DNA of 64,000 nucleotides. It comes from Levilactobacillus spicheri DSM 15429. Lineage in GTDB: Bacteria; Bacillota; Bacilli; Lactobacillales; Lactobacillaceae. Shown here in pieces: positions 9,059-16,657 of the stretch; within the stretch, counting starts at the first letter, position 1, and every line of letters starts with the position of its first letter. Location: NCBI RefSeq assembly GCF_001435095.1, contig NZ_AZFC01000015.1:325393-389392 (forward strand), given 5' to 3'. The position numbers and the translations under genes are program-made. The notes under the pieces were generated by a model. The model saw only the letters and a list, made by a program, of their open reading frames with translations, searched no databases and was not told where the DNA came from.

Positions 9059-9835
9059 TTAGGCCTTGCTGATGCCGGTCAGGGGTGACGAGGCGACGGC
9101 GCCCTGGGTGATGACCCGGCCCGGTCCGGCGAGGTGGGCCTTGCGTCCAGCCTCGACGGCGAGGCGGAAGGCGTCGGCCATCAGGGGAATGTTGGCGGCC
9201 GTGGCCATCGAGGTGTTGGCCATGATGGCGTCCGCGCCCATTTCCATGGCTTCGGCGGCCTGACTCGGCCGACCGATGCCGGCGTCGATGATCACCGGCA
9301 CGTCGATCTCGTCGATGAGCAGTTGAATCAGCGACTTAGTGGCCAGTCCCTGGTTGGTGCCGATGGGGGCGGCCAGTGGCATGACCGTGGCGGCGCCGGC
9401 GTCGACTAGCTGCTTGGCAACGTTCAGGTCGGGTAAGATGTACGGCATGACGATGAAGCCTTCGTTGGCCAGGACTTCCGTGGCCTGCAGGGTGGCCTGG
9501 TTATCCGGCATTAAGTACTTTTTATCGGGGACGACCTCCAACTTGATGAAGTCGCTGCCGCTAAGCTCGCGGGCCAGCCGTGCGGTCCGGATGGCCTCCT
9601 CGGCCGTGGCGGAACCCGAGGTGTTCGGCAGGATCGTGACGCCTTCGGGAATGAAGTTCAGGATGTTGTCCTCGGCGTTGGTGGTGTGGCGTAAGGCCAT
9701 GGTGATGATCTGGGCGTGGGCGTTCTTCACGGCGGCGTCGATCAGGTCGTAGGAATACTTGCCGGATCCCAGGATGAAGCGGGACGTGAAGGTGTGACCA
9801 CCAATCGTTAAGGCATCTGTTGCGTTGTTCATCAT
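9059..9835 (-). CDS. thiG: Thiazole synthase ThiG
   Basis: A 258-residue (beta/alpha)8 enzyme that builds the thiazole phosphate carboxylate from 1-deoxyxylulose 5-phosphate, ThiS-thiocarboxylate sulfur and dehydroglycine. Typical segments are FILGSGKYSYDL near the start, LPNTSGSATAEEAIRTARLARE, FIKLEVVPDKKYLMPDN, MPLAAPIGTNQGL, DAGIGRPSQAAEAMEMGADA and a GRKAHLAGPGR end. Start ATG 9835 (or 9832) follows AAAGGAGAT. It sits between thiF and the M20 gene. No thiO or thiH (dehydroglycine source) is present in the window, so glycine oxidation must come from elsewhere. Confidence 0.96.
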   Translation of the reverse strand: MMNNATDALTIGGHTFTSRFILGSGKYSYDLIDAAVKNAHAQIITMALRHTTNAEDNILNFIPEGVTILPNTSGSATAEEAIRTARLARELSGSDFIKLEVVPDKKYLMPDNQATLQATEVLANEGFIVMPYILPDLNVAKQLVDAGAATVMPLAAPIGTNQGLATKSLIQLLIDEIDVPVIIDAGIGRPSQAAEAMEMGADAIMANTSMATAANIPLMADAFRLAVEAGRKAHLAGPGRVITQGAVASSPLTGISKA

Positions 9836-9853
9836 CGTAAATATCTCCTTTGT

Positions 9854-10501
9854 CTAAATCGTGGATTGACCAAGAATCAAACGGGTGACCATGTTGGCCT
9901 CGTGGCCCGCGGCAATCATCACCCGGGGCGCCATGAGGCCCTCGGCACCGGTAGACGTACCGTCGCCCGCGATGTAGAGGTGCTCGCGCACGCGCTTGGT
10001 GACGATGGTGTTGGCGCTGTGGACGCCGGCCATGCCGGTCGCCATGACCAGTGGGACCTGCGGGTAGACGCCGCTCAGGGTGTCGAGGAGCATGGCCTTG
10101 GCGGCAGGATCGTCGAAGGCCTCACAGATGACGGTGGCCCCGGCGAAGAGGTCGGCGACATTGGCGGGGGTGATCTTGGCGATGACGGCGTGAACCGTCA
10201 CGAAGGGATTGAACTCCTGGAGGTTTTGCTTGAGGGCCGTGACCTTGGGCATACCGACCTGGCTTAACTTGTACTGCTGGCGGTTGAGGTTGCTGAGCTC
10301 GACGCTGTCAAAGTCAATCAGGGTCAGCTCGCCCACGCCGATGCGGGCCAGGGCAATGGCCACGTTGGAGCCCAAGCCCCCGGCGCCGGCGATGATGACG
10401 TGGGCCGCCGCCAACGCGGTGGTGCTGTCGGCAACGTTGCGGTCCTTCATGTTGGCGTAGACCGTGTCCAGGGCGAGACCTTGTAAATGAGTGGGGGTCA
10501 T
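9854..10501 (-). CDS. thiF: Sulfur-carrier adenylyltransferase ThiF (short form)
   Basis: A 215-residue E1-like enzyme that adenylates the ThiS C-terminus. It has the nucleotide-binding IIAGAGGLGSNVAIAL loop, LIDFDSVELSNLNRQQ, and GMPKVTALKQNLQEFNP, all standard for the MoeB/ThiF superfamily. It is shorter than MoeB and shows no CxxC zinc pair, matching the compact ThiF subgroup found beside thiS and thiG. It starts 11 nt after thiS. ThiF family is certain from motifs plus context. Confidence 0.94.
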   Translation of the reverse strand: MTPTHLQGLALDTVYANMKDRNVADSTTALAAAHVIIAGAGGLGSNVAIALARIGVGELTLIDFDSVELSNLNRQQYKLSQVGMPKVTALKQNLQEFNPFVTVHAVIAKITPANVADLFAGATVICEAFDDPAAKAMLLDTLSGVYPQVPLVMATGMAGVHSANTIVTKRVREHLYIAGDGTSTGAEGLMAPRVMIAAGHEANMVTRLILGQSTI

Positions 10502-10512
10502 GTGCGGGCCCC

Positions 10513-10713
10513 CTAACGACCGCCGCCGACGAACGAGATGAGTTCGACGCGGTCGTCGGTGTGCAGGGTGGTCGTGGCAAAGGCGGGACGGTGGATAATC
10601 TGGCCGTTGAGCTCGACGACTAGGTTATCGATGGGTGCGTGACGCTGGGTGAGTAAGGCCAGAATGGTCTGACCGGCTTGATTGGCGACGGATTCGCCGT
10701 TAACTGAAATCAA
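10513..10713 (-). CDS. thiS: Sulfur carrier protein ThiS with an extra C-terminal Arg
   Basis: A 66-residue ubiquitin-fold protein starting MISVNGES and ending SFVGGGR. ThiS is adenylated and thiocarboxylated on a terminal glycine; here one Arg follows GGG, which would block that chemistry unless trimmed. The start is TTG 10713, the only start that preserves the family N-terminus. It lies at the end of the T-run of the riboswitch terminator, with AAGGGG of the terminator's 3' arm as the likely ribosome site. It is the first gene of the TPP-controlled operon. Confidence 0.92.
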   Translation of the reverse strand: MISVNGESVANQAGQTILALLTQRHAPIDNLVVELNGQIIHRPAFATTTLHTDDRVELISFVGGGR

Positions 10714-10718
10714 AAAAA

Positions 10719-10752
10719 GGGCCCCTTTCTGGATGGCCGAAGAAAGGGGTCC
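10719..10752 (-). terminator. TPP riboswitch expression platform (terminator overlapping the thiS SD)
   Basis: On the minus strand, GGACCCCTTTCT / AGAAAGGGGCCC is followed by seven T (complement of 10712-10718), directly before the TTG of thiS. The 3' arm contains the only Shine-Dalgarno-like sequence, so the same hairpin could end transcription and hide the ribosome site. Confidence 0.85.
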
Positions 10753-10814
10753 AAAATGGGACCGAAAGCCCGGTCGCTGGTTAATGGGCTCAACGACCTC
10801 AGACCTTCGATTTT

Positions 10815-10895
10815 TCAGAACGTGCTTCCTTCGGTAGTGCGAACTACATCAGGTTCGATGGGTCTATTCTCAGCCAAATGGCACCCCAGACGAAC
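10815..10895 (-). promoter_or_regulatory. TPP (thi-box) riboswitch aptamer
   Basis: The minus strand shows the conserved thi-box parts in order: GGGGTGCC near the 5' end, CTGAGA, then ACCC and CGAACCTGATGTAGTTCG, ending CCGAAGGAAGCACG. It lies between the thi promoter and the thiS terminator. It controls thiS-thiF-thiG-M20-symporter and is oriented away from thiE. Confidence 0.95.
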
Positions 10896-10939
10896 TTATT
10901 TGTTGCGATATGATGGGGTCAAACTGACCCGTCACATTA

Positions 10940-10968
10940 TTTATAGTCAACTCTGTGTGGAATGTCAA
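10940..10968 (-). promoter_or_regulatory. Promoter of the thi operon
   Basis: On the minus strand, TTGACA (complement of 10963-10968), a 17-nt spacer and TATAAA (complement of 10940-10945). This is a near-consensus sigma-A promoter about 50 nt upstream of the thi-box. Confidence 0.85.
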
Positions 10969-11049
10969 GCAAAAGCATCGGCTGGACGAAACGCCGGTCC
11001 TCTGCTAATCTGGAGAAAATTGGGAAACAGGATCTGGAGGAGACGACTC

Positions 11050-11682
11050 ATGACCATGACCAGCCGACCGTTGTACCTAGTCACCGACCGCTTAGATAAC
11101 ACCCCCGCGGAATTTTTGCGCCAAATCGACGCCGCCTGTCGGGGTGGGGTGGACCTGATTCAATTACGGGAGAAAACCGTTAGCAGTCGCGAGTATTATA
11201 AACTGGCTAAAAGTGTGAAAGAAATTACTGACCGTTACCAACGGCCCTTACTAATCGATGATCGCTTAGACGTGGCCCAAGCCGTCGATGCGGCGGGGGT
11301 TCACCTGGGGCAGACGGACCTCCCGGTGGCGGTGGCCCGGCGGATCCTGGGACCGGATAAGCTGATTGGCGCCACGGCCAAGACCCTGGAACAGGCCCAA
11401 GCAGCGGTGGCCCAAGGCGCCGACTATCTAGGCGTGGGGGCGATTTTCCCGACCACCACCCACGTTCAGACCGTCCACACCAGCGTGGCGACGTTGACGG
11501 CCATTCGCCAGGCCGTGCCGATTCCGGTCTACGCGATCGGCGGCTTGAACGCCACCAACGTGGCCGCCGTGGCGCCCGCGGGCGTGGCGGGGGTGGCCGT
11601 GGTCTCGGCCATTATGAAGGCGGCGAATCCCGAAGCGGCCGCCCGGGCGTTGCGTCAACGGGTGTTAACGGTGATTGGGTGA
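11050..11682 (+). CDS. thiE: Thiamine-phosphate synthase ThiE
   Basis: A 210-residue TIM-barrel enzyme joining HMP pyrophosphate and thiazole phosphate into thiamine phosphate. It shows RPLYLVTDR at the start, GGVDLIQLREK, LLIDDRLDVAQAVDAAGVHLGQTDLPV, IGATAKTLEQAQAA, GADYLGVGAIFPT and PVYAIGGLNATNV. ATG 11050 follows GGAGGAG by 7 nt; the open frame extends further upstream but without start signals. It is divergent from thiSFG, with a weak promoter of its own (TGGACG, 17 nt, TAATCT at 10982-11010) and no thi-box on its strand. Confidence 0.95.
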   Translation: MTMTSRPLYLVTDRLDNTPAEFLRQIDAACRGGVDLIQLREKTVSSREYYKLAKSVKEITDRYQRPLLIDDRLDVAQAVDAAGVHLGQTDLPVAVARRILGPDKLIGATAKTLEQAQAAVAQGADYLGVGAIFPTTTHVQTVHTSVATLTAIRQAVPIPVYAIGGLNATNVAAVAPAGVAGVAVVSAIMKAANPEAAARALRQRVLTVIG

Positions 11683-11732
11683 CGGGGTCAGGCCGATGGG
11701 TGAGGACCGACCATTTTGAGAGACAACGGGGC

Positions 11733-11783
11733 AAGCAGGCAGACAGTTCTCTACTTTGGAGAATTGGCTGCCTGCTTTTTTTT
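11733..11783 (+). terminator. Terminator after thiE
   Basis: AAGCAGGCAG / CTGCCTGCTT, extended by an inner TTCTC / GAGAA helix, then a T-run. The same stem words recur in the terminators at 62171-62225 and, less closely, 48162-48212. Confidence 0.9.
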
Positions 11784-11940
11784 CGCCGTTGAGTAGCAGC
11801 CCATGTGCTATTTTGTGACCAAGCTTAACGTCAGGTTAACGGATAAGGGGCCCTTTAGTTTTCGATAAGCCGGGTTTGGTATAACCGATTCATGGCTTTA
11901 GACGGATTTTGTCAAGCACACGAAAAATGGAGGCGACCTC

Positions 11941-13407
11941 ATGAATTTTTGTAAACGCGCCTGGTTAAACGTCTGGGCGAAGAAGGGCCGTTCGATTCTG
12001 TTAATTTTGGTGTCGGCGGCCATTTTGATGTTCGTGCTCGCGGGGCTGTTGATCCGCAGTGCGGCCATCAAGGCGACCGACCAGGCCAAGGCCGACGTTG
12101 GCGCGACCGTGACCCTGTCGGCCAACCGGCAGGCGGCTTTTAAGAAGATGCAGAGCAGCAGTAGCAGCTCGTCATCGAAGAGCAGCCGGCCGAAGATGAC
12201 GCTGACGCCGGTCAAATTGAGCGACGCGACCAAGATTGCGGCGCTGAGCAACGTTGGCAGCTACAACGTGACCAGTAGCACCTCGGTCAACGCGAAGTCC
12301 TACGACACCGTGTCGACCAGTACCGGGATGGGCAGCGGCAATAGTGGGGGTCCCGGCGGCATGAAGTCGACGACCAGTTCCGGCGACACCGCCATCACCG
12401 GGGTCTCCGCGACCAGCCTGACCAGCGACTTTAGCGACAAGCAGAGCAAGATCGTGAAGGGCCGCGGCATCACCACCGCCGATAAGAACACCAACCACGT
12501 GGTGATCGAAAAGGACCTGGCGAGCCAAAACGACCTGAGCGTTGGCGACACCATCAAGGTCAAGGAGACCAGTGGCAGCAAGTCGACGGTCAGCCTGAAG
12601 GTCGTCGGCATCTACAAGGCCAGCTCGACCAGCGCCAGCAGCGCGGGCCCGATGAGCACCGACCCGGCGAACACGATGTACACCTCGTACACCCTGGCCA
12701 ACACCTTCAAGGGCAGCAAGTACCAGGGTACCGCGGATTCGGTGGTCTTTAACGTGACCACGCCTAGCAAGGTCAGCAGCGTGAAGACTGCTGGTAAGAA
12801 GCTGATCAACACCAGCAAGTACGCGCTGAGTACCGACGACTCGAGCTACCAGACGGTCAAGTCGTCGATGGCCAGCGTCGAAAGTTTTGCCAACAAGATC
12901 GTTTGGCTGGTAGCAATTGCCGGTACCATCATCCTGGCCTTGATCGTCATCCTGATGATCCGTGAGCGCCGGTTCGAAATTGGCGTGCTCCTTTCCCTAG
13001 GGGAAGCGCGGTGGAAGATCGTGGCCCAATTCTTCACCGAAATGGTGATGGTCCTGGTGGTCGCTCTGGCGATTGCCGGTGCCGGGGGCAAGTTCGTCGG
13101 CAACCAGCTGGGGTCCCAACTGGTCTCGCAGACGGCGACGACCACCCAGACCACCAGTAGCAGTTCGAACCAACCGGGTGGCGGCGGCCAAAACGGCGGC
13201 CAACCGAGTGGTCAGATGGGTCACGGGGGTCCGGGCAGCACCAGTAGCAGCAGTACCCAGCAAGCGAAGACCAAGTTGGCCATCACGGTCAGTGCGGTCG
13301 ACCTGGCGGAACTGGGCGGCTTTGGTCTTGCGATTACCTTCCTGTCGATCATGATCGCCTCGGGCGGGATCCTGCGACTGGAACCGAAGAAAGTGCTGAT
13401 TTCCTAA
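11941..13407 (+). CDS. ABC transporter permease, FtsX/MacB type, with Ser/Gly-rich loops
   Basis: A 488-residue membrane protein: one N-terminal helix (about 17-40), a large extracellular domain, then three more helices (about 325-350, 370-392, 462-482), the FtsX-like layout. The extracellular part carries Ser runs (SSSSSSSKSS near 75-85). The loop between helices 3 and 4 (about 400-445) is Gln/Gly/Ser/Thr-rich. IRERRFEIGVLLSLGEARW is the family's coupling segment. TGGAGG lies before ATG 11941; the ATPase gene follows after 12 nt. Relatives export peptides or lipids or act in stress sensing; the substrate is not readable here. Confidence 0.88.
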   Translation: MNFCKRAWLNVWAKKGRSILLILVSAAILMFVLAGLLIRSAAIKATDQAKADVGATVTLSANRQAAFKKMQSSSSSSSSKSSRPKMTLTPVKLSDATKIAALSNVGSYNVTSSTSVNAKSYDTVSTSTGMGSGNSGGPGGMKSTTSSGDTAITGVSATSLTSDFSDKQSKIVKGRGITTADKNTNHVVIEKDLASQNDLSVGDTIKVKETSGSKSTVSLKVVGIYKASSTSASSAGPMSTDPANTMYTSYTLANTFKGSKYQGTADSVVFNVTTPSKVSSVKTAGKKLINTSKYALSTDDSSYQTVKSSMASVESFANKIVWLVAIAGTIILALIVILMIRERRFEIGVLLSLGEARWKIVAQFFTEMVMVLVVALAIAGAGGKFVGNQLGSQLVSQTATTTQTTSSSSNQPGGGGQNGGQPSGQMGHGGPGSTSSSSTQQAKTKLAITVSAVDLAELGGFGLAITFLSIMIASGGILRLEPKKVLIS

Positions 13408-13419
13408 GGAGGACCTGCC

Positions 13420-14079
13420 ATGTTAAAAACACAAGATTTGGGTTACTGGTACCAAACGGCTAACGAGCCGCTGTTTCAAAACGTGAACCTCACCTTTGAC
13501 GTGGGCAAGTCCTACGCCATCCTGGGCCACAGTGGGACCGGGAAGACCACGTTTCTGTCGCTGATTGCCGGGCTGGACAAGCCCAAGACCGGGGAGATCC
13601 TGTTGGAAGACCGATCTCTCAAGCAGATTGGCTTGACCAACTACCGCCGGCATGACGTGGCCATCGTTTTTCAGGCCTACAACCTGTTCACCTACATGTC
13701 ACCGCTGGACAATCTCTTGACGGCGATGGCCATCACCAATGCCAAACACGCGGGGGACAAGGCGTATGCGCGCCAGATCTTAAAGGACCTGGGCATCGCG
13801 GACGACCAGTTGACCCGTAACGTTCAACACCTCTCCGGGGGCCAGCAGCAACGGGTCGCGATTGCGCGGACCATGGCCTGCGACGCCCAGCTGGTCGTGG
13901 CCGACGAACCCACTGGGAACCTGGACGAGGACAACACCCGAGCGGTCATCGCCCAGTTCCAAAAAATCGCCCACGAGCAACACAAGTGTGTCATCATCGT
14001 GACCCACGAACCGGACGTGGCGGCCCAATGTGACCACCAGTTTCGGCTGGAGAACAAGCGGTTTAAACAGTTAGCTTAA
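13420..14079 (+). CDS. ABC transporter ATP-binding protein (LolD/MacB-like)
   Basis: A 219-residue ATPase with Walker A GHSGTGKTT, Q-loop FQAYNLF, signature LSGGQQQR, Walker B VVADEPTGNLDE and switch His in IVTHEPDVA. It powers the FtsX-type permease encoded 12 nt upstream; the two-gene unit is typical of MacB-type half transporters. AGGAGG precedes ATG 13420. The C-terminus is short, as expected of this subfamily. Confidence 0.94.
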   Translation: MLKTQDLGYWYQTANEPLFQNVNLTFDVGKSYAILGHSGTGKTTFLSLIAGLDKPKTGEILLEDRSLKQIGLTNYRRHDVAIVFQAYNLFTYMSPLDNLLTAMAITNAKHAGDKAYARQILKDLGIADDQLTRNVQHLSGGQQQRVAIARTMACDAQLVVADEPTGNLDEDNTRAVIAQFQKIAHEQHKCVIIVTHEPDVAAQCDHQFRLENKRFKQLA

Positions 14080-14134
14080 TTGAAAAGCAGGGGGCCAAGA
14101 CGGTTCGAACAATCTTGGAACTCATGATGTGTCA

Positions 14135-14190
14135 CCATACAATGCGAAAAGGGCCTGGATTTTTGTCCAGACCCTTTTCGCATTGTATGG
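14135..14190. repeat. Long near-perfect inverted repeat after the ABC operon
   Basis: Left arm 14135-14159 and right arm 14166-14190 pair in 24 of 25 positions around a 6-nt loop. The stem contains AAAAGGG/CCCTTTT but no T-run follows on either strand, so it is not a standard terminator, though it lies where one is expected. Confidence 0.75.
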
Positions 14191-14202
14191 GTGCATGGTT
14201 TT

Positions 14203-14258
14203 CGGAGCTTCAAGTCGTGCCCACGGTCGTCACGGCCCAGCTGAGCGGAAGCAATCGG
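14203..14258 (+). repeat. 3' fragment of a type-C three-way-junction element
   Basis: CTTCAAGTCGTGCCCACGGTCGTCACGGCCCAGCTGAGCGGAAGCAATCG matches the right end of the full type-C copy at 52832-52986 almost exactly. P2, most of P3 and the P1 left arm are absent. Confidence 0.75.
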
Positions 14259-14274
14259 CACGTCGCGTAGATGA

Positions 14275-14754
14275 TTATTCTTCGGGTTGGTGCTGCTTGG
14301 CGGTCAGCTGGTCCACGTCGATGCGGATGGCGCCCAGGTGGCTGAGGTCCTTGTGGGTCAGGTCCAGGTGCGCCTGGTCGCCGGCCTCATGGCGCAGTAG
14401 GAGTTGGAGGGCCTGGGCCTTCTCCTGGTGATCGGTGAGGAGTGTCGCGGTCCCCGTTCCCAGCACGCTCTTGAACCAGTAGGTGCAGCTGTTGGCCGTG
14501 TGCTCGAACGCCCGGTCGGCGACGATGCTGAAGGCCACGTGCGGGTCGGCAGCAATCAGGGTCCGCTTCTTACCGACCGGTGCGCCGTGGACGTAGAAGT
14601 GCAGTTGGTCGGCCTCGTCGAAGACGTAGCCATAGTTGACCGGGACCACGTACGGGTAGACGCCGTCGTTTAAGGCGAGCTGAAGTACGTGTCCCGCCTG
14701 GATGAATTGGTGAATCTGGGTGCGATCGGTAACGGCTTGTTGTGGTTGATGCAT
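14275..14754 (-). CDS. Pyridoxamine 5'-phosphate oxidase-family (split-barrel flavin) protein
   Basis: A 159-residue protein of the FMN-binding split-barrel superfamily, close to the NimA/5-nitroimidazole-resistance-like group. Segments are VLQLALNDGVYPYVVPVNYGY, LHFYVHGAPVGKKRTLIAADPHVAFSIV and SVLGTGTATLLTDHQEKAQALQLLL. Members bind FMN, F420 or haem, and activity varies. It is transcribed alone toward the ABC operon; an AGGGAGGG-like site precedes ATG 14754. Exact reaction unknown. Confidence 0.85.
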   Translation of the reverse strand: MHQPQQAVTDRTQIHQFIQAGHVLQLALNDGVYPYVVPVNYGYVFDEADQLHFYVHGAPVGKKRTLIAADPHVAFSIVADRAFEHTANSCTYWFKSVLGTGTATLLTDHQEKAQALQLLLRHEAGDQAHLDLTHKDLSHLGAIRIDVDQLTAKQHQPEE

Positions 14755-14823
14755 GATAAATCCCTCCCTATAAATTCATTATAGGCTTCACAATTATCGA
14801 CGACCCACGGGAAGTGAAAATAA

Positions 14824-14852
14824 TTGTCTGGGAAAAACGGGCGCGCTATAAT
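14824..14852 (+). promoter_or_regulatory. Promoter of the FAD dehydrogenase gene
   Basis: TTGTCT (14824-14829), a 17-nt spacer and TATAAT (14847-14852), 54 nt upstream of ATG 14907. Confidence 0.75.
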
Positions 14853-14906
14853 AATCCTAAGTTTTTGAAAAATGAACGATAGTCAATTATAGAAGAAGGT
14901 TAAAAC

Positions 14907-16301
14907 ATGACGGTATTTAGTGCGTTTACCGATGATGAGATTGTGGCTTACCTGCGCGAACAGGTCCCGGACGGCACGGTCAGCACCGACGTGAAAACGC
15001 TGACGCAACAGTCGTTTAACGCGAATGCTTCGGGGGGTGCCGGGCACCTCGCCCGGGCGTTTGTCGAGGTGGCGAGCGTCACGGACATTCAGGGGGTCTT
15101 ACGGACGGCTCGAAAGTTTCATATCGCGGTGGTCCCTCAGACCACGGCGACCAGTACGGTGATGGGCTCCGATGGCATTGACGGCGCCATCATCTTGTCG
15201 ACCCGCAAGCTGAACCGAATCTTAGAGATCAGCAAGGACGATTCGCTGGCCGTGGTCCAACCCGGTGTCGTGAATGGCGACCTGGACCAAGCCGCCCGCA
15301 AGCAGGGGTTGTTCTACGCGCCAGATCCCGGTTCTAAGCCCATCTCGTCGATTGGGGGCAACGTCTCAACCAACGCGGGGGGGATGAGTACCGTGCGGTA
15401 TGGCGCCACCAAGGATAACGTGCTGGGGCTAAAGGCCGTGCTGGCGGATGGCCGGACGATTTCCCTGGGCGGGCGCACTTTGAAGCAGGCCTTCGGGTAC
15501 GACCTGACACAACTGTTCATCGGGTCCGAGGGGACGCTGGGTATCGTGTACGAGGTGACGGTCAAGCTGTTGCCAATTCCGCTGGGCAAGTCGATCATGG
15601 GACTGGCCTTCTTCGAAAACATGACGCAACTGGCCAAGGCCGTGGCGGCCATCCGGATGTCCGGGGTCTACCCGACCATGTTGGAGGCCCTCGACGGTAA
15701 CACGGTGGCGGCGTTGGATCGGTACGAAAAGACGCACTACGCCGATAATAGCGGGGCCATGCTAATCTTCCGTTTGGACGGGAGCAGCGATGAGAACGTC
15801 CAGGTCTTACAAGACTTGTTGGCGCAGTACCAGGGGCAAAACGTGCAGGTCACCACGGACCCGCAGGAACAGGGGCAGCTGGAGCAGTTGCGGCGTGACA
15901 TGTTGCCGGCCGTCTTTGCCGGACGCAACCACTTGATGGAGGACATGGCGCTGCCGTTGTCACAATTGGCCCCGATGATGGACTACTTGCAGGACCTAAG
16001 TCAGCGGCTGGGTGTGCAAATCTACACCGCCGGGCACGCAGGTGACGGGAACGTCCACCCGACCTTCGTCTGGAATCAGGACCAGGCCGAAGTCCCGGAT
16101 GCGGTCCTGGAAGCCTTGCGCCAGGCCTTCCGTAAGACGCTGGAGCTGGGCGGCACCATCTCCGGAGAACACGCCGTGGGGATGATGAAGAACCAGTGGA
16201 ACAACGCCGAATTGGGGGCCAACGTCGATTACCTGCAGCACCAGATTAAGACGCTGTTCGACCCGATGAACCTGTTGAACCCGAAGCGAAAGATTGATTA
16301 G
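14907..16301 (+). CDS. FAD-linked 2-hydroxyacid (D-lactate/glycolate, GlcD-type) dehydrogenase
   Basis: A 464-residue flavoprotein of the FAD_binding_4 plus FAD-oxidase C-terminal class. The FAD-binding half includes PQTTATSTVMGSDG, LEISKDDSLAVVQPGV, FYAPDPGSKPISSIGGNVSTNAGG and FIGSEGTLGIV. The C-terminal half has HAGDGNVHPTF and GGTISGEHAVGMMK, which bind substrate and metal in the family. It probably oxidises D-lactate or another 2-hydroxyacid to the keto acid. ATG 14907 follows AGAAGG. Single-gene unit with its own promoter and terminator. Confidence 0.88.
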   Translation: MTVFSAFTDDEIVAYLREQVPDGTVSTDVKTLTQQSFNANASGGAGHLARAFVEVASVTDIQGVLRTARKFHIAVVPQTTATSTVMGSDGIDGAIILSTRKLNRILEISKDDSLAVVQPGVVNGDLDQAARKQGLFYAPDPGSKPISSIGGNVSTNAGGMSTVRYGATKDNVLGLKAVLADGRTISLGGRTLKQAFGYDLTQLFIGSEGTLGIVYEVTVKLLPIPLGKSIMGLAFFENMTQLAKAVAAIRMSGVYPTMLEALDGNTVAALDRYEKTHYADNSGAMLIFRLDGSSDENVQVLQDLLAQYQGQNVQVTTDPQEQGQLEQLRRDMLPAVFAGRNHLMEDMALPLSQLAPMMDYLQDLSQRLGVQIYTAGHAGDGNVHPTFVWNQDQAEVPDAVLEALRQAFRKTLELGGTISGEHAVGMMKNQWNNAELGANVDYLQHQIKTLFDPMNLLNPKRKID

Positions 16302-16325
16302 CCGTCTTATCAGAAATTGATATAG

Positions 16326-16370
16326 AAAGTGAGTAAACGCGATTATCAAAAACGTTGGCTCACTTTTTTT
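16326..16370 (+). terminator. Terminator after the FAD dehydrogenase
   Basis: AAAGTGAG / CTCACTTT with a longer internal loop, followed by a T-run. Confidence 0.75.
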
Positions 16371-16585
16371 GATAACGCTCGGAATAGTGGGACGCCTTTA
16401 ATGGGTGAAAACGAAAAAAATGGACAGGTAAATTGTCAGACTAAGTGATGATTGGTCTAGATATGTTAGGCGTCATCCGGACGGCTTTTGCTGGATTTAT
16501 CGGGCGACCGGTAAGGGCTCGGTTGTGTGGCTTACCGCCGAAACTTTGGGTTTTCAGCGGACAAACGCCGGGATTTTCGTTACAA

Positions 16586-16600
16586 TTGGAAGCGAATGCA
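16586..16600 (+). promoter_or_regulatory. cre box upstream of the GH13 glucosidase
   Basis: TTGGAAGCGAATGCA fits the CcpA consensus WTGNAANCGNWNNCW at every fixed position. It lies directly after a possible -10 (TACAAT, 16581-16586), placing it to repress the glucosidase under carbon catabolite control. Confidence 0.8.
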
Positions 16601-16657
16601 ATTTTCGACTGCCGGGAAAACAACCGGTTGAACTCCAGCCACGAAAGGAAGAAGAAC

